Assembly: GCA_002748415.1 (NCBI GenBank)
Contig: PDSI01000018.1
Coordinates: forward strand, 1-38,790
Source of the DNA: Micrococcales bacterium
GTDB taxonomy: Bacteria; Actinomycetota; Actinomycetes; Actinomycetales; CAWJMD01
Direction of reading: 5' to 3'
Length of the DNA stretch: 38,790 nucleotides
Position 1 is the stretch's first letter, and each line of letters starts with the position of its first letter. The translations under genes were made by a program, and so were the position numbers. Under the pieces are notes generated by a model. It saw only the letters and a list, made by a program, of their open reading frames with translations, ran no database searches and was not told the origin of the DNA. Below are positions 24,694 to 34,490 of the stretch, piece by piece.

Positions 24694-24710
24694 CGAACGG
24701 CATCATCCGG

Positions 24711-24744
24711 CTGTCACGCTCTGTCGCCGTTACTCCGTTAGGGT
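24711..24744 (+). promoter_or_regulatory. Possible promoter of the response regulator-kinase operon
   Basis: TAGGGT (24739-24744) is a good actinobacterial -10 hexamer about 100 bp before the response regulator gene. The nearest -35-like hexamer, CTGTCA (24711-24716), is 22 bp away, too far for a standard promoter. A second -10-like CATAAT is at 24795-24800. Weak call. Confidence 0.35.
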
Positions 24745-24847
24745 GCCCGTCCAGCGGGTGACGTGAAGATGGCCCACGCGGGTGACCAACCTCCCATAAT
24801 CGCCCGATCTGGTCACGGGCCGACATTTCGTCACCCATGATGTGGGA

Positions 24848-25234
24848 ATGGCAGTCACCACAGCTCTTCGCATCCTGGTCGCGGACGACGACCGCGATAT
24901 CAGGGACCTCGTCACGTTCAAGTTGCAACAGGCCGGGCACCGGGTCACCGCGGTGGAGAACGGGGTGCAGGCCCTGGAGTCGGCCCGCCGGGAGCGGCCG
25001 GACCTGCTGGTGCTGGACGTGATGATGCCCGGCCTGTCCGGGGTCGACGTCACCCGCGAACTGCGCACCGATTCCGAGTTCGCCGCCGTCCCGATCATCC
25101 TGCTGACCGCCAAGGCGCAGGAGACCGATGTCGAGGCCGGCTTCGCTATCGGCGCCGACGACTACGTCACCAAACCGTTCAGTCCGCGTGAACTCGTCAG
25201 CCGGGTTCAAGCCGTTCTCGCGCGACAACGGTGA
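24848..25234 (+). CDS. Receiver-only response regulator
   Basis: 128 aa, a single CheY-like receiver domain with no output domain. Key residues are complete: acidic pocket D13/D14, phospho-acceptor D57 in LLVLDVMMPG, switch T87 in LLTAK, K109 in YVTKPF. Such stand-alone receivers act by protein contact rather than DNA binding. The probable kinase is encoded three genes downstream in the same operon. Start ATG 24848 (a GTG at 24842 would add two residues). The stop overlaps the next start as GTGA. Confidence 0.92.
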   Translation: MAVTTALRILVADDDRDIRDLVTFKLQQAGHRVTAVENGVQALESARRERPDLLVLDVMMPGLSGVDVTRELRTDSEFAAVPIILLTAKAQETDVEAGFAIGADDYVTKPFSPRELVSRVQAVLARQR

Positions 25235-26547
25235 CTGCCAGTACCGCCCTGGTGCTGTCGCTGCTGGCGCTCAGTGCCCTCCTGGTCATCTTGACGCTGG
25301 CCGCCGTGGTGGGCCGTGCCGCCTGGCGGCGCCGGGACCGAATCCAAGGGCGAACCGCGGAGCCGTTGCGTCCGTGGCTGCTTCAGCTTGCCGCCGGTGA
25401 GGCCGAGGAAGTCGAAGAGGCGGTCGATGCCGTCTCGGGGCTGCCCGCGGATCAGTGGCAGGCGATCGAGCCGTCGGTCCGGGCGCTGTTGTTGAAGGTG
25501 CGCGGCGACACCCATGAGGCCGTGGTCGAGGTGCTGCGGCGGCGGGGTGTCCTGGACGCCGCCGTAGCCGACCTGGATCACCGTCGGGTTCGCCGCCGCG
25601 CGCTGGCCGCCGAGACCCTCGGGGCTGCGGCGTGGCAGCCCGCGGCCGAGCCGTTGCTGCAACGGCTGAGCGACAAGGACGAGGACGTGCGGGTCGTCGC
25701 CGCGCGGGCATTGGGCAGGCTCGAGTCGGCCCAAGCCATTCCCGCTCTGCTGGGCTCCATCGAGCACGGCGTCCCACCCCGCGTGGTGGCAACCGCGATG
25801 CTGGCCATCGCCGAGGCACACCCGCACACCCATGCCGACCTGGTCGATGCCTTCGCGCACCCGAATCCGGTTGCCCGGGGCCTGGCCGTGGAGGTCGTCG
25901 GGCTGGTCGGGGCGCTGGGTAGCGTGACCGAGCTGCGTCGATTGCTCGCCGATCACGACGACCTGGACACCCGAATCCGGGCGGCCCGAGCCCTCGGGCG
26001 GTGCGGATTGCCCAATGCGCGTGAGTCGCTGGAGAACGCGTGCGAGCCGGACCGGCCGACGCCACTGCGTGCCGTCGCGGCGCGCGCACTCGCCGACCTG
26101 GCGATGCTGCAGTCCATGCCCGCGTTCGAGCGGATGGTCCGCGCCGGTGAACCCCGCATCGCCCACTACGCCGCCGGGGGGCTTGTCGCCTGCGGCCCGG
26201 CCGGCGTCCAGGTGCTGATGGGCATCCGGGACGATGCCGCGGTCGAGCCACGCTCGCGTGACATCGCGCACGCCGCGTTGATCGCCGGGAACCTGCGTGG
26301 CCTGGTCCCCGACGTGGCGGCGCAGCGCATCGGCTCGGACGAGGACGCCCCACCACCGGTGTTGGCCCGGCCCCGTGGCCCGTCGGACTCGTGGCGGCCA
26401 CCCCCGTCCGGCGGCCCCACCCCGGCGACCCGGCCGGGACGAGTGCGGCGGGCCATTCCCATCCCGTCCGCCAGAAGGGGGGCCCAGTCTGACCTGGAAC
26501 CGGGGCGAGCGCCACGGGGCATCTCGTTGGGGGTGGCGCCCGCGTGA
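25231..26547 (+). CDS. Membrane-anchored HEAT-repeat protein
   Basis: 438 aa. One N-terminal membrane helix (about 5-29) is followed by a basic stop-transfer stretch (RAAWRRRDRIQGR). Residues 40 to about 385 are HEAT-like helical repeats, seen as recurring VRRRALAAETLGAA, DEDVRVVAARALGRLES, DTRIRAARALGRCG and PLRAVAARALADLA. The last 50 residues are Pro/Arg-rich and disordered. HEAT arrays are scaffolds, so it may link the receiver or kinase to the glycosyltransferase at the membrane; this is inferred from the operon. GTG start overlaps the response regulator stop (GTGA), and its own stop overlaps the next start the same way. Confidence 0.88.
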   Translation: MTASTALVLSLLALSALLVILTLAAVVGRAAWRRRDRIQGRTAEPLRPWLLQLAAGEAEEVEEAVDAVSGLPADQWQAIEPSVRALLLKVRGDTHEAVVEVLRRRGVLDAAVADLDHRRVRRRALAAETLGAAAWQPAAEPLLQRLSDKDEDVRVVAARALGRLESAQAIPALLGSIEHGVPPRVVATAMLAIAEAHPHTHADLVDAFAHPNPVARGLAVEVVGLVGALGSVTELRRLLADHDDLDTRIRAARALGRCGLPNARESLENACEPDRPTPLRAVAARALADLAMLQSMPAFERMVRAGEPRIAHYAAGGLVACGPAGVQVLMGIRDDAAVEPRSRDIAHAALIAGNLRGLVPDVAAQRIGSDEDAPPPVLARPRGPSDSWRPPPSGGPTPATRPGRVRRAIPIPSARRGAQSDLEPGRAPRGISLGVAPA

Positions 26548-28121
26548 GCATCGGTGGCTGGATCGAGGACCTGCGCGCCAGTTCGTTCGGTGCCTGGATG
26601 CACGACGCGTTGCTGACGGTCTTCGACGTCATCGGCACGCCGGTCCTGATCTACTTCGTGCTGATCAACACCTCGTATTTGGTGCTGATCGCGGTGGCCA
26701 CGCTCGACTTCGCCAGGCACCTGCGGCGCATGCCGTACTCCGGCCTGGACGAGGTCGCCTCAAGCCCGCTGACCCAACCGGTGTCGATCGTCATGGCGGC
26801 TCACCGTGAGGAGGTCGGGATCATCGTGGCGGTGCGGGCGATGCTGGCCCTGCGGTACCCGGAGTACGAGTTGATCGTCGTGGTGGACGGGGATCCGGAC
26901 CCGACCTTGGACGTGCTGGCCGAGGAGTTCGACCTGGTGCCTTGCCCGTTCACCGTGACCACCGATGTCCCGGTACGGGTGCGACCGACTCACCTGTTCG
27001 TCCCCCGGGACGGGCGGACCGCGTTGCGCGTCCTGGTGAAGCAGAACTCCGGCCGCTCGGACAGCCTGAACGTCGGGATAAACCTGGCCAGGTACCCGCT
27101 GGTGGCCTTGGTCGATGCGGACTCGGTCCTGGACCCCGATGCGCTGCTGGTGGTGTCGAAGCCGTTCGCCGACGACCCGCAACGCACGGTCGCCACCGGT
27201 GGTGTGATCCGCGCTCTCAACGGATGCCAGGTGCTCGGCGGTCGTGTGGTGCAGACCGCGATGCCGCCCAACTGGATCGGCCGCATCCAGGTGGTCGAGT
27301 ACCTGCGCGCTTTCATGCTCGGCCGCACCGGGTGGTCCCGGCTCGGCTGCCTGGTGCTTATCAGCGGCGCCTTCGGGCTGTTCCGCCGCGACCTGCTGGT
27401 CCAGGTGGGCGGACTCGACCCCGACACCATCGGCGAGGACTTCGACCTGGTGATGCGGATCCACCACCACATGCGCCCACGTCGCGTCGACTACCGCGTG
27501 AGCTATCTGGCCGAACCGGTGTTGTGGACCGAGATGCCCCCCACATTCGCCGTCCTGGGCCGCCAGCGGCGCCGCTGGCACCGCGGCCTGTGGGAGGTGC
27601 TGTGGGCGCACCGGCGGATGCTTGCAAATCCTCGGTACGGCCGCATCGGCCTGGTCGCGGTGCCCTACTACTGGGTCTTCGAACTGTTCGCGCCCCTGCT
27701 GGAGTTGACCGGGGCTGTGCTGATCCTGCTTGGCTTCCTGTTCGCGGCGGTCGACACCTGGTACGCGCTGATGTTTCTCGCGGTCGCCTACGCCTATGGC
27801 ACGTTGGTCTCGATCGCGGCGATCCTGGCCGAGGAATTCTCCTTCCACCGGTATCGCAGATGGCGGGACCTGTGGCTGGTGCTCGCGGCCGCTGTGCTGG
27901 AGAACCTCGGTTACCGGCAGTTGACCGCGTGGTGGCGGATTCGTGGCTGGTTGCAGGGTTTGGCGCGGACGAAACAACAGTGGGGAAGGATGATTCGGCT
28001 CGGTGTTCTCGACCAGCTGGACCTCGCGACTGCGCAGGACGATGGGACACGACGCCCGGACGAGGCGGCATCCGCCCCGGCCAACCGGCCGGTAGGCGGC
28101 GATCGGGTGAGCGGATCGTGA
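26544..28121 (+). CDS. Processive-type family 2 glycosyltransferase, membrane-embedded
   Basis: 525 aa, resembling BcsA/IcaA-type polysaccharide synthases. Membrane segment near 33-56, then the GT-A domain: VVVDGD (112-117, UDP-sugar binding), DAD (191-193, metal binding), GED (297-299, catalytic base) and QRRRW (341-345, the Q-x-x-R-W acceptor/processivity motif). Further membrane helices follow at about 368-400, 405-430 and 440-456. These motifs predict synthesis and export of a beta-linked polymer such as poly-N-acetylglucosamine-like or glucan; the sugar cannot be told. No PilZ domain is seen, so control may come from the co-encoded signalling proteins. GTGA overlaps at both ends. Confidence 0.92.
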   Translation: MSIGGWIEDLRASSFGAWMHDALLTVFDVIGTPVLIYFVLINTSYLVLIAVATLDFARHLRRMPYSGLDEVASSPLTQPVSIVMAAHREEVGIIVAVRAMLALRYPEYELIVVVDGDPDPTLDVLAEEFDLVPCPFTVTTDVPVRVRPTHLFVPRDGRTALRVLVKQNSGRSDSLNVGINLARYPLVALVDADSVLDPDALLVVSKPFADDPQRTVATGGVIRALNGCQVLGGRVVQTAMPPNWIGRIQVVEYLRAFMLGRTGWSRLGCLVLISGAFGLFRRDLLVQVGGLDPDTIGEDFDLVMRIHHHMRPRRVDYRVSYLAEPVLWTEMPPTFAVLGRQRRRWHRGLWEVLWAHRRMLANPRYGRIGLVAVPYYWVFELFAPLLELTGAVLILLGFLFAAVDTWYALMFLAVAYAYGTLVSIAAILAEEFSFHRYRRWRDLWLVLAAAVLENLGYRQLTAWWRIRGWLQGLARTKQQWGRMIRLGVLDQLDLATAQDDGTRRPDEAASAPANRPVGGDRVSGS

Positions 28122-30496
28122 GGACCGCCGGCTCCTTTGGTCCTGGGCAGGTCACCCGGCGGCGCCGCGCGCCCGATCCGATGCGCGGACCGACCCTGGC
28201 GTCCCGCCTGGTGGCGGTGTTCGCGGCGACGGGCGTCGCGCTCGGCGCGGTCGGGCTCGGCGCCGGGATCATTCTGCACGTCGCCACCACCCAGCAACGA
28301 CGGCTGGCCACCGAGATCACCCCCGCGCTGGAAACCAACCGGCAGGTGCGTGCCACGGTCGTCGACCTCGACCATGGCGCCGAACTGTTCGAAACCTACT
28401 CCGACAGATCCGGTTTGCGTGGCGCGGCCGCGAAACATCAGCAGGCACAGAACGATCTCGCCGAGATCCACCAGTTGACCGCCGACCCGGCGCTGCGGGC
28501 GTTGCTCGCCGAACAGCGCACGGCATTGACCGGCTGGTACGAGCAGGCCGTGGCCCCGGCCGTTGAAGCCTCAGCCGTTGCCCACCCCGGCGGCACCGGA
28601 ACCGATGCCGCCGGTGCCGCGCCGCAGGCCACCGGTGGCGACCGGTCCGCACCGGTTCAGCCGGCGGCAACGGCGCAGCAGGTGTTGCGCGCGAACGACG
28701 CCGTGGTCGGCCGGCTGGTGAACGAGAGAGCCCGATTGCGCGCGGACGCAGACCGTTCCAGACAAATCGGCCTGTTGATCCTGTCGCTGGCCACGGTCCT
28801 GGCGGTATCCGTCCTCAGTGTGGCCGGCCAGCGCACCGTGGCCTGGTTCTCCCGGCCGCTCAGCGATGTGGTCCAGGGTCTGCAGCGGTTACGCATCGGA
28901 GACCTGTCCCAGCGGCTGGAGCCCACCGGCCCCCGGGAGGTGCGGTTGGTGGCCGCCGCGTTGAACCACCTCAGCGACCAGACCGCGCTGCTGCAGGCGT
29001 TGCGGGAGGAATCCTCCCGGCTACGCCGGGGCACGCTGGACGGTGCCCTGGCGGTGCGGGAGAAGATCGACTGGACCGAGGTCGTGGGCACCGGCCTGCG
29101 GGCCATCGCCCGCACCCTGGAGGTGGACGCCGCCTGGTTGCACCAGTTGGCGCAGGGCGAACTGACCGAGTGCGTGGCGTGGTGGGCCGAACCGACGTTC
29201 GCCGCCGTCGTCGATGTCGATGCGGTCATCGCGGGTCAACCCATCCCGTTGGAGCCCCGCCAGCTGACCGACATGTGGAGCGACGGGTTGGTTCACGTGA
29301 CCCAGGACGTGGACTGGGTGCCGCACCAACCGGGTTTGGTCGAGGGCGCACAAGACGGTTTCACCCCGGGCACGGTGATCCGGGTGCCGTTGGTGGCCGG
29401 CGAGGAAGTGATGGGCTACATCGCGTTGCTGGACACCCGCGGCTCGCGCTCGCTGTCCAGCGAAGAGGTTTCCGCACTGTTGGTCATGGCCTCCAACACC
29501 GCTGTCGGACTGCAACACTCGCGGATGTTCGCCGCCCAGGGCGAACTGGTTCAGCAATTGCGGGAACTGGACCGGCAGAAGACCACGTTCCTGTCCAACA
29601 TCTCCCACGAACTGCGCACCCCGCTCACCTCGATCGCCGGGTACACCGAAATGATCGCCGACGGTGATGCCGGCCCCGTGGGGGAGTCGATGCAGGGCAT
29701 GCTGGCCGCGATCGACCGCAACACCCACCGGCTGAGCCTGCTGATCGAGGACCTGCTCACGATGACCAAGATCGAAGCCGCGGCCTACCGGATGGTGACG
29801 GCGCCGGTCAGCGCCGAGACGGTGGTCCACAACGTGGTCGAGACCATCCGCCCGCAGACTGCCGCGGCCCAGCTGGACGTGGTCGTCGAACTCGGCAACC
29901 GGTCGTTGACCGTGCTGGGGGACCAGGGGCAGTTGGAGCGTGGCCTGCTCAATCTGGTCTCCAACGCCGTCAAGTTCACCCCCGCGTCCGGCACCGTCAC
30001 CATCCGGGCCGAAGAAGTGGATCCCCCCGTCGAGCGGCCCGCGGTTCGTCGGCACCTCGGTGACGAACCGCCCGGCAAGCTGCACCAGGGGGGCTGGTTG
30101 CAGTTGTCGGTGACCGATACCGGCATCGGTATTCCGGCAGCCGACCTCGACCGGTTGTTCGACCGGTTCTTCCGCGCTTCGAACGCGGTGGAGAACGAGA
30201 TACCCGGCACCGGGCTGGGGCTGGCCATCGCGCGCGGCATCGTCGAGCACCACGGTGGCCGGCTGGAGGTGGCATCGGAACTCGGCCGCGGAACCTCGAT
30301 GAGCCTGCTCCTTCCGTTGGTGGCCGACCCGTCGGACTGTCCCGCGGGCCGGTCGCCGGCACCGGCCGAGCACGTCCCCGCTCCGCGCGGCGCCGCCGGC
30401 GACGGCGCGGAGCCGGCGCTGCCGGGGCGTTCGTCCGCGTCATCGTCGATAGAGGCGTCATCGGCGATAGAGGTGAGAACACCGGACGGAATGTGA
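28118..30496 (+). CDS. Sensor histidine kinase with HAMP and GAF domains
   Basis: 792 aa. Order: membrane helix about 29-55; extracytoplasmic helical sensor 56-215 with a Gly/Ala-rich low-complexity loop near 155-185; second helix 216-237; HAMP 240-295; GAF-like domain 315-470; HisKA with phospho-acceptor H497 in [11 protein letters not shown]; HATPase with N-box NLVSNAVKF (612-620), G1 DTGIGI (667-672) and G2 GTGLGL (697-702); then a disordered tail. The protein starts at GTG 28118, overlapping the glycosyltransferase stop (GTGA); a longer open frame from 26942 is only the shadow frame of that gene. The likely phosphotransfer partner is the receiver protein at 24848. Confidence 0.93.
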   Translation: MRTAGSFGPGQVTRRRRAPDPMRGPTLASRLVAVFAATGVALGAVGLGAGIILHVATTQQRRLATEITPALETNRQVRATVVDLDHGAELFETYSDRSGLRGAAAKHQQAQNDLAEIHQLTADPALRALLAEQRTALTGWYEQAVAPAVEASAVAHPGGTGTDAAGAAPQATGGDRSAPVQPAATAQQVLRANDAVVGRLVNERARLRADADRSRQIGLLILSLATVLAVSVLSVAGQRTVAWFSRPLSDVVQGLQRLRIGDLSQRLEPTGPREVRLVAAALNHLSDQTALLQALREESSRLRRGTLDGALAVREKIDWTEVVGTGLRAIARTLEVDAAWLHQLAQGELTECVAWWAEPTFAAVVDVDAVIAGQPIPLEPRQLTDMWSDGLVHVTQDVDWVPHQPGLVEGAQDGFTPGTVIRVPLVAGEEVMGYIALLDTRGSRSLSSEEVSALLVMASNTAVGLQHSRMFAAQGELVQQLRELDRQKTTFLSNISHELRTPLTSIAGYTEMIADGDAGPVGESMQGMLAAIDRNTHRLSLLIEDLLTMTKIEAAAYRMVTAPVSAETVVHNVVETIRPQTAAAQLDVVVELGNRSLTVLGDQGQLERGLLNLVSNAVKFTPASGTVTIRAEEVDPPVERPAVRRHLGDEPPGKLHQGGWLQLSVTDTGIGIPAADLDRLFDRFFRASNAVENEIPGTGLGLAIARGIVEHHGGRLEVASELGRGTSMSLLLPLVADPSDCPAGRSPAPAEHVPAPRGAAGDGAEPALPGRSSASSSIEASSAIEVRTPDGM

Positions 30497-30581
30497 GAGA
30501 CTGCGTGGTTGTTCCCGCTTCACGCTGGCATTCATCCGGGATGTGCGGCGACCCGGGAGCCCACTGAGGAGAACACCACCC

Positions 30582-30836
30582 ATGAAGCCAGATATCCATC
30601 CCGCGTACGTTCCCACCGTGGTCACCTGTACGTGCGGCTCGACGTTCACCACGCGCAGCACCGCCCAATCCGGGCGGATCAACGCCGACGTGTGCAGCGA
30701 ATGCCACCCGTTCTACACAGGCAAGCAGAAGATCCTGGACACCGGCGGCCGGGTTGCTCGCTTCCAGGCGCGGTACGCCAAGAAGGCAGCCGCACAGAAG
30801 AAGAGCGGCACAGGGAAGACCAGCAAGAGCACGTGA
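30582..30836 (+). CDS. rpmE: 50S ribosomal protein L31, zinc-binding type
   Basis: 84 aa. Contains [10 protein letters not shown] and the four zinc-ligand cysteines C16, C18, C38 and C41, the last within [13 protein letters not shown], which define the C+ form used in zinc-replete cells. ATG 30582 has GAGGAGAA (30566-30573) 8 nt upstream. The basic C-terminal tail is typical. The stop overlaps the GTG of prfA (GTGA). Confidence 0.97.
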   Translation: MKPDIHPAYVPTVVTCTCGSTFTTRSTAQSGRINADVCSECHPFYTGKQKILDTGGRVARFQARYAKKAAAQKKSGTGKTSKST

Positions 30837-31966
30837 CCCACGGGGCTGCCGGGCTCGCCGGCCCGAACCCGGACCCCTCCGCCGATGGCCCGTTGGCCGG
30901 CATCCGAGCGGAGCACGCAGACCTGCAAGAACAGCTGGCCGATCCGGCCGTGCATTCCGACGCGGTCCGCGCCCGCAAGCTCAGTCGCCGCTACGCGCAG
31001 TTGTCCGCCCTGATCGATGCCGAAGATGCCCTGCACGCCGCCGAAGGGGACCTGCAGGCCGGGCAGGAGCTCGCCGAAGCCGACGAGTCGTTCGCCGCTG
31101 AGCTGGCCGGCCTGCAGGCCGCAGTGGACACCGCCGGTGAGCATCTGCGCAACCTGTTGATCCCCGCCGACCCGGACGACGCCCGGGACGTGATCCTGCA
31201 GATCAAAGCCGGCGAAGGCGGCCTGGAATCGGCGCTGTTCGCCGCCGACCTGGCCCGGATGTACACCCGGTACGCCGAACGGCGCGGCTGGCGCACCGAG
31301 GTGCTGTCCAGCACCGAATCCGACCTCGGCGGGTACAAGGACGTGTCGATGGCGGTGAAGTCGAAAGGGTCCGCGGACGAGCCGGGGGTGTGGTCGCAGC
31401 TGAAGTTCGAGGGGGGCGTGCACCGGGTGCAGCGGGTGCCGGTCACCGAGTCCCAGGGGCGCATCCATACCTCGGCGGCCGGTGTCCTGGTGATGCCGGA
31501 AGCGGAGGCGGCCGAAGAGGTCGAGATCGACCCGAACGATCTGCGGGTCGACGTGTTCCGCTCCTCCGGACCGGGCGGGCAGTCGGTGAACACCACTGAT
31601 TCCGCCGTGCGGATCACCCACCTGCCCAGCGGCCTCGTGGTGTCCTGCCAGAACGAGAAATCGCAGCTGCAGAACAAGGAACAGGCGTTGCGGATCCTGC
31701 GGGCCCGGTTACTGGCGATGGCCGCGGAGGCGGCCGCCGAAGAGGCCGCGGACGCCCGGCGCTCGCAGGTGCGAACCGTGGACCGTTCGGAACGGGTCCG
31801 CACCTACAACTTCCCGGAGAACCGGATCAGCGACCACCGCACCGGCTACAAGGCATACAACCTGCAGCTGGTGCTCGACGGGGACCTGGACGCGGTCGTG
31901 CAGTCGTGTGTGCAGGCCGACCAGGCGGCCCGTATCGCCGAGTTCGAGGCGGCGGCGGCCTCATGA
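30833..31966 (+). CDS. prfA: Peptide chain release factor 1 (RF1)
   Basis: Releases peptides at UAA and UAG. 377 aa from GTG 30833, which overlaps the rpmE stop. The stop-codon recognition motif is PVT (203-205, in [15 protein letters not shown]) and the catalytic GGQ is at 248-250 in [13 protein letters not shown]. The N-terminal extension ([19 protein letters not shown]) is a little longer than usual, so a later start is possible, but the overlap supports this one. The stop overlaps prmC (ATGA); prmC methylates the GGQ glutamine of this protein. Confidence 0.97.
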   Translation: MTHGAAGLAGPNPDPSADGPLAGIRAEHADLQEQLADPAVHSDAVRARKLSRRYAQLSALIDAEDALHAAEGDLQAGQELAEADESFAAELAGLQAAVDTAGEHLRNLLIPADPDDARDVILQIKAGEGGLESALFAADLARMYTRYAERRGWRTEVLSSTESDLGGYKDVSMAVKSKGSADEPGVWSQLKFEGGVHRVQRVPVTESQGRIHTSAAGVLVMPEAEAAEEVEIDPNDLRVDVFRSSGPGGQSVNTTDSAVRITHLPSGLVVSCQNEKSQLQNKEQALRILRARLLAMAAEAAAEEAADARRSQVRTVDRSERVRTYNFPENRISDHRTGYKAYNLQLVLDGDLDAVVQSCVQADQAARIAEFEAAAAS

Positions 31967-32928
31967 CGATGCGCGGCCCGGACGCCGATGACCTGCGGGT
32001 GTACACCGATGCCCCGCCGCAGGTGCACCACCACAGCGAGCTGCATTCGGCACTACACCAGGCGACGGTGCGGCTGACCGAGGCAGGAGTGCCCAGCGCC
32101 CGCGTGGACGCCGAAACCCTCGCCTGTCATGTGCTGGGGGTCGACCGGGGCCGGTTGCTGGCGGCCGCGTACAACGACACCCACCTGCCGGAGCGGTTCT
32201 GGGATCTGATCGAGCAACGGGCCGACCGGGTGCCGCTGCAACACCTGATCGGGCGGGTGTGGTTCCGCCGGATCGCACTGGCGGTGGGCCCTGGGGTCTT
32301 CATCCCGCGGCCGGAGACCGAGGACGTGGCGGGTGCCGCCATCAAAGCCGCCTCCGATGTCGCACGCACGGGCGGGCAACCCCTGGTGGTGGATCTGGGC
32401 ACCGGCTGCGGCGCCATCGCGCTGGCGGTGGCCGATGAGGTGGCCAACGCCTCGGTGGTCGCCATCGAGATCGATCCGTCCGCCTACACCTGGGCGGAGC
32501 GCAACGTGGCGCGGTTGGACGCGGGCGCCCGGGTTCACCTGGACCTGGGCGATGCGGCCACGGCACGGCCGGACCTGATCGGCCGCGCCGATGTGGTGGT
32601 GTCCAACCCGCCGTACATCCCGCCGGGCATGCAGCCGATCGACCCCGAGGTGGCCGAGCACGACCCGGAGGTGGCGCTGTTCGGTGGTGGGCTGGACGGG
32701 TTGGACCTGCCGCGCATGGTGCTGGCCCGGGCCGCCGAGTTGCTACGCCCGGGCGGAACCGTGGTGATGGAACACGCCGATTCCCAGCAGGAATCGATCC
32801 TGGCGTTGCTGGGCAACCGTGGCTGGTCGAGCATCATGGGCTGGGAGGACCTCACCGGGCGGCCCCGGTACGTGACGGCGGTGAACCGTGGCACCGGTGA
32901 CGGTGCCGGGCACTGGTTCGTCGACTGA
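31963..32928 (+). CDS. prmC: Release factor glutamine methyltransferase PrmC (HemK)
   Basis: Methylates the glutamine of the GGQ motif in RF1 and RF2 with S-adenosylmethionine. 321 aa from ATG 31963. The N-terminal helical domain (30-105) binds the release factor. Signatures are IPRPETE (114-120), SAM-binding [16 protein letters not shown] (142-157) and catalytic NPPY (215-218). The GHWFVD end is a short extra tail. It is the last gene of the rpmE-prfA-prmC overlap chain. The threonylcarbamoyladenylate synthase gene that often follows in actinobacteria is absent here. Confidence 0.96.
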   Translation: MTMRGPDADDLRVYTDAPPQVHHHSELHSALHQATVRLTEAGVPSARVDAETLACHVLGVDRGRLLAAAYNDTHLPERFWDLIEQRADRVPLQHLIGRVWFRRIALAVGPGVFIPRPETEDVAGAAIKAASDVARTGGQPLVVDLGTGCGAIALAVADEVANASVVAIEIDPSAYTWAERNVARLDAGARVHLDLGDAATARPDLIGRADVVVSNPPYIPPGMQPIDPEVAEHDPEVALFGGGLDGLDLPRMVLARAAELLRPGGTVVMEHADSQQESILALLGNRGWSSIMGWEDLTGRPRYVTAVNRGTGDGAGHWFVD

Positions 32929-32937
32929 TCCAGTGCC
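32909..32937 (+). terminator. Hairpin across the prmC stop
   Basis: GGCACTGG (32909-32916) pairs perfectly with CCAGTGCC (32930-32937) over a 13-nt loop containing the TGA. The right arm lies in the first unit of the 17-bp repeat array. It could end the prmC transcript; no T-tract. Confidence 0.4.
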
Positions 32938-32995
32938 GCGAGCGGTCCACTGCCGCGAGCGATCCAGTGCTGCACGCGGTCCAGTGTCGCTCGGG
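32928..32995. repeat. 17-bp x 4 direct tandem repeat between converging genes
   Basis: Four adjacent units of exactly 17 bp: ATCCAGTGCCGCGAGCG (32928), GTCCACTGCCGCGAGCG (32945), ATCCAGTGCTGCACGCG (32962) and GTCCAGTGTCGCTCGGG (32979). Units 1 and 2 differ at two positions; 3 and 4 are more diverged. The array fills almost the whole gap between prmC and the convergent oxidoreductase gene. Confidence 0.85.
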
Positions 32996-33005
32996 TGCCC
33001 GTGAG

Positions 33006-33962
33006 CTAGTCGCGGCCCAGCTGGGTCAGCACATCGGCCATCAGCCGCTGAACGGCCAGCGTGTCGTCCAACGGCATGACGGGGCTTTCGGTCAGGCCCC
33101 GGTCCAGGCACTCGCCCACGTGCATCACCTCGTACTGGTAACCGGCGGGGAACTGCAGCGTCTCGGCCTTCTCCTTGCCGTGCCGGACCGTGATCGCGGT
33201 GGCGCGGTGGAACCGCGGGTGCACATCGATCCACCCCTTGGTGCCGGTCAGCATCATCCGGGCCGGTCCGTGGGCGGTGAACCCCGCGGTCAGCGCGCTG
33301 GTGCGCCCGTCGGCGTAGCCGAGCAGGATGGCCACGTCGGACTCGATACCGGTCCGGTAGGTGCCGCCGACCGCGCGCACCACCTGCGGGGTGCCCAGGA
33401 AGTGTTGAGCGAACGACAGCACGTACACCCCCAGGTCCAGTACCGCCCCGCCGCCGAGCTCCGGGGCGAAGAGCCTGTCGCCGGGGTCGAACTCGCGGTA
33501 CGCCGTCAGGTCACCGTGCACCCCACGCAGGTCACCGATCACGCCCTCGCCGATGCGCCAGCGGATCATGTCCACGGCCGGGTTGAACCGGGTCCACATC
33601 GCCTCCATGCAGAAAACCCCGGCAGCACGTGCCGCCTCGATCACCCGTGCGGTGTCATCGACGCTGCTGGTGAACGCCTTCTCCACCAGGATCGCTTTCC
33701 CGGATTCGATTGCGGTCAGTGCGATGTCCGCGTGGTGTGGGTGCGGGGTGGCGATGTAGACGGCGTCCACGCCGTCGTCGCCGCACAGGTCCCGGTAGGT
33801 CCCGTGCGCCGTTTCGATGCCGTGGCCGGCCGCGAACGCCGCGGCCCGCCCGGCGGATCTCGAACCGACCGCGACCAGCTCACCGTTGGCGACGTGCGTG
33901 AACGCGTCGGCCATCACGCCGGCCATCCGGCCTGTTCCGGCGATACCCCATCGGGTGGTCAT
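33006..33962 (-). CDS. Gfo/Idh/MocA family oxidoreductase
   Basis: 318 aa. The N-terminal NAD(P)-binding fold has GIAGTGRMAGVMADAF (6-21, GxGxxx type), VYIATPHPHHADIAL, and the family's EK motif in ILVEKAFTSS (about 90-99). The C-terminal alpha/beta domain contains GGGAVLDLGVYVLSF, typical of dihydrodiol dehydrogenase-like members. It probably oxidises or reduces a sugar, inositol or diol; substrate unknown. GGGAGAA lies about 8 nt before the ATG. It is 48 bp downstream of the MarR gene on the same strand, likely one transcript. Confidence 0.9.
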   Translation of the reverse strand: MTTRWGIAGTGRMAGVMADAFTHVANGELVAVGSRSAGRAAAFAAGHGIETAHGTYRDLCGDDGVDAVYIATPHPHHADIALTAIESGKAILVEKAFTSSVDDTARVIEAARAAGVFCMEAMWTRFNPAVDMIRWRIGEGVIGDLRGVHGDLTAYREFDPGDRLFAPELGGGAVLDLGVYVLSFAQHFLGTPQVVRAVGGTYRTGIESDVAILLGYADGRTSALTAGFTAHGPARMMLTGTKGWIDVHPRFHRATAITVRHGKEKAETLQFPAGYQYEVMHVGECLDRGLTESPVMPLDDTLAVQRLMADVLTQLGRD

Positions 33963-34010
33963 GTGTGTTCTCCCGGTAGCGGTTGGGGCCCCACGGCAAG
34001 CGCGGGCTGC

Positions 34011-34454
34011 CTAGGTGACGTTGCGGATGGCCCGGATCGCCCCGGTCAGATAGTCCAGGACGGTCTGTCGTTCCTGCTCCGTCAACGCTGCGTCGAGTCT
34101 GGCGAGTTCGGTGAACATCGGGGCCAGGTGTTGCAGTACCTCGGCCCGGCCGGACTCGGTGATGTGGACTTGAGTTCGCCTCCCGTCATCGGGGTGCGGG
34201 TGCCGCTCGGCGTGCCCGTGTTCGGTGAGACGGTCGACCACTCCCGAGGCGGCCGCCGTCGTCACACCGAGCAGCCGGGCGATGTCGGCCGGTCCCATGG
34301 GTGCGGTGGACAGGTGCCGCAGGGCGTGCAGTTCCGAGGTGCTCAGGCCGGCGCGGCGCGCAACCGCGGCGGGCGCGGAACCGGCGATGTCGATGAGTGC
34401 GTTCAGAGCATCCAGGGTTTCGCTGCCAACCCAGGAGGGGACCACGGAGCGCAC
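34011..34454 (-). CDS. MarR family transcriptional regulator
   Basis: 147 aa. The winged helix is at about 37-100: GLSTSELHALRHLSTAPMGPADIARLLGVTTAAASGVVDRL, followed by the wing HPHPDDGRRTQVHITESG with the conserved DxRR. MarR dimers repress nearby efflux or metabolic genes and release on binding a small aromatic ligand. GTG start at 34454 without a clear ribosome binding site, perhaps leaderless. Divergent from the MMPL exporter gene, with a repeat-rich AT island between them. Confidence 0.9.
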   Translation of the reverse strand: MRSVVPSWVGSETLDALNALIDIAGSAPAAVARRAGLSTSELHALRHLSTAPMGPADIARLLGVTTAAASGVVDRLTEHGHAERHPHPDDGRRTQVHITESGRAEVLQHLAPMFTELARLDAALTEQERQTVLDYLTGAIRAIRNVT

Positions 34455-34490
34455 GCGCCGACTGGCATCCGGGGCCCGTGGAGTGCTAAT

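Noticed and set aside
26942..28117. Very long open frame making the histidine kinase 1184 aa
   Set aside because: This part lies in a shadow frame of the glycosyltransferase gene and is Arg/Pro-rich; the kinase starts at GTG 28118 overlapping the stop.
30509..30832. N-terminal extension of RF1
   Set aside because: It runs through rpmE in another frame; RF1 length and the GTGA overlap support 30833.
32928..32995. CRISPR array
   Set aside because: The 17-bp units are directly adjacent with no unique spacers, and no cas genes are present.
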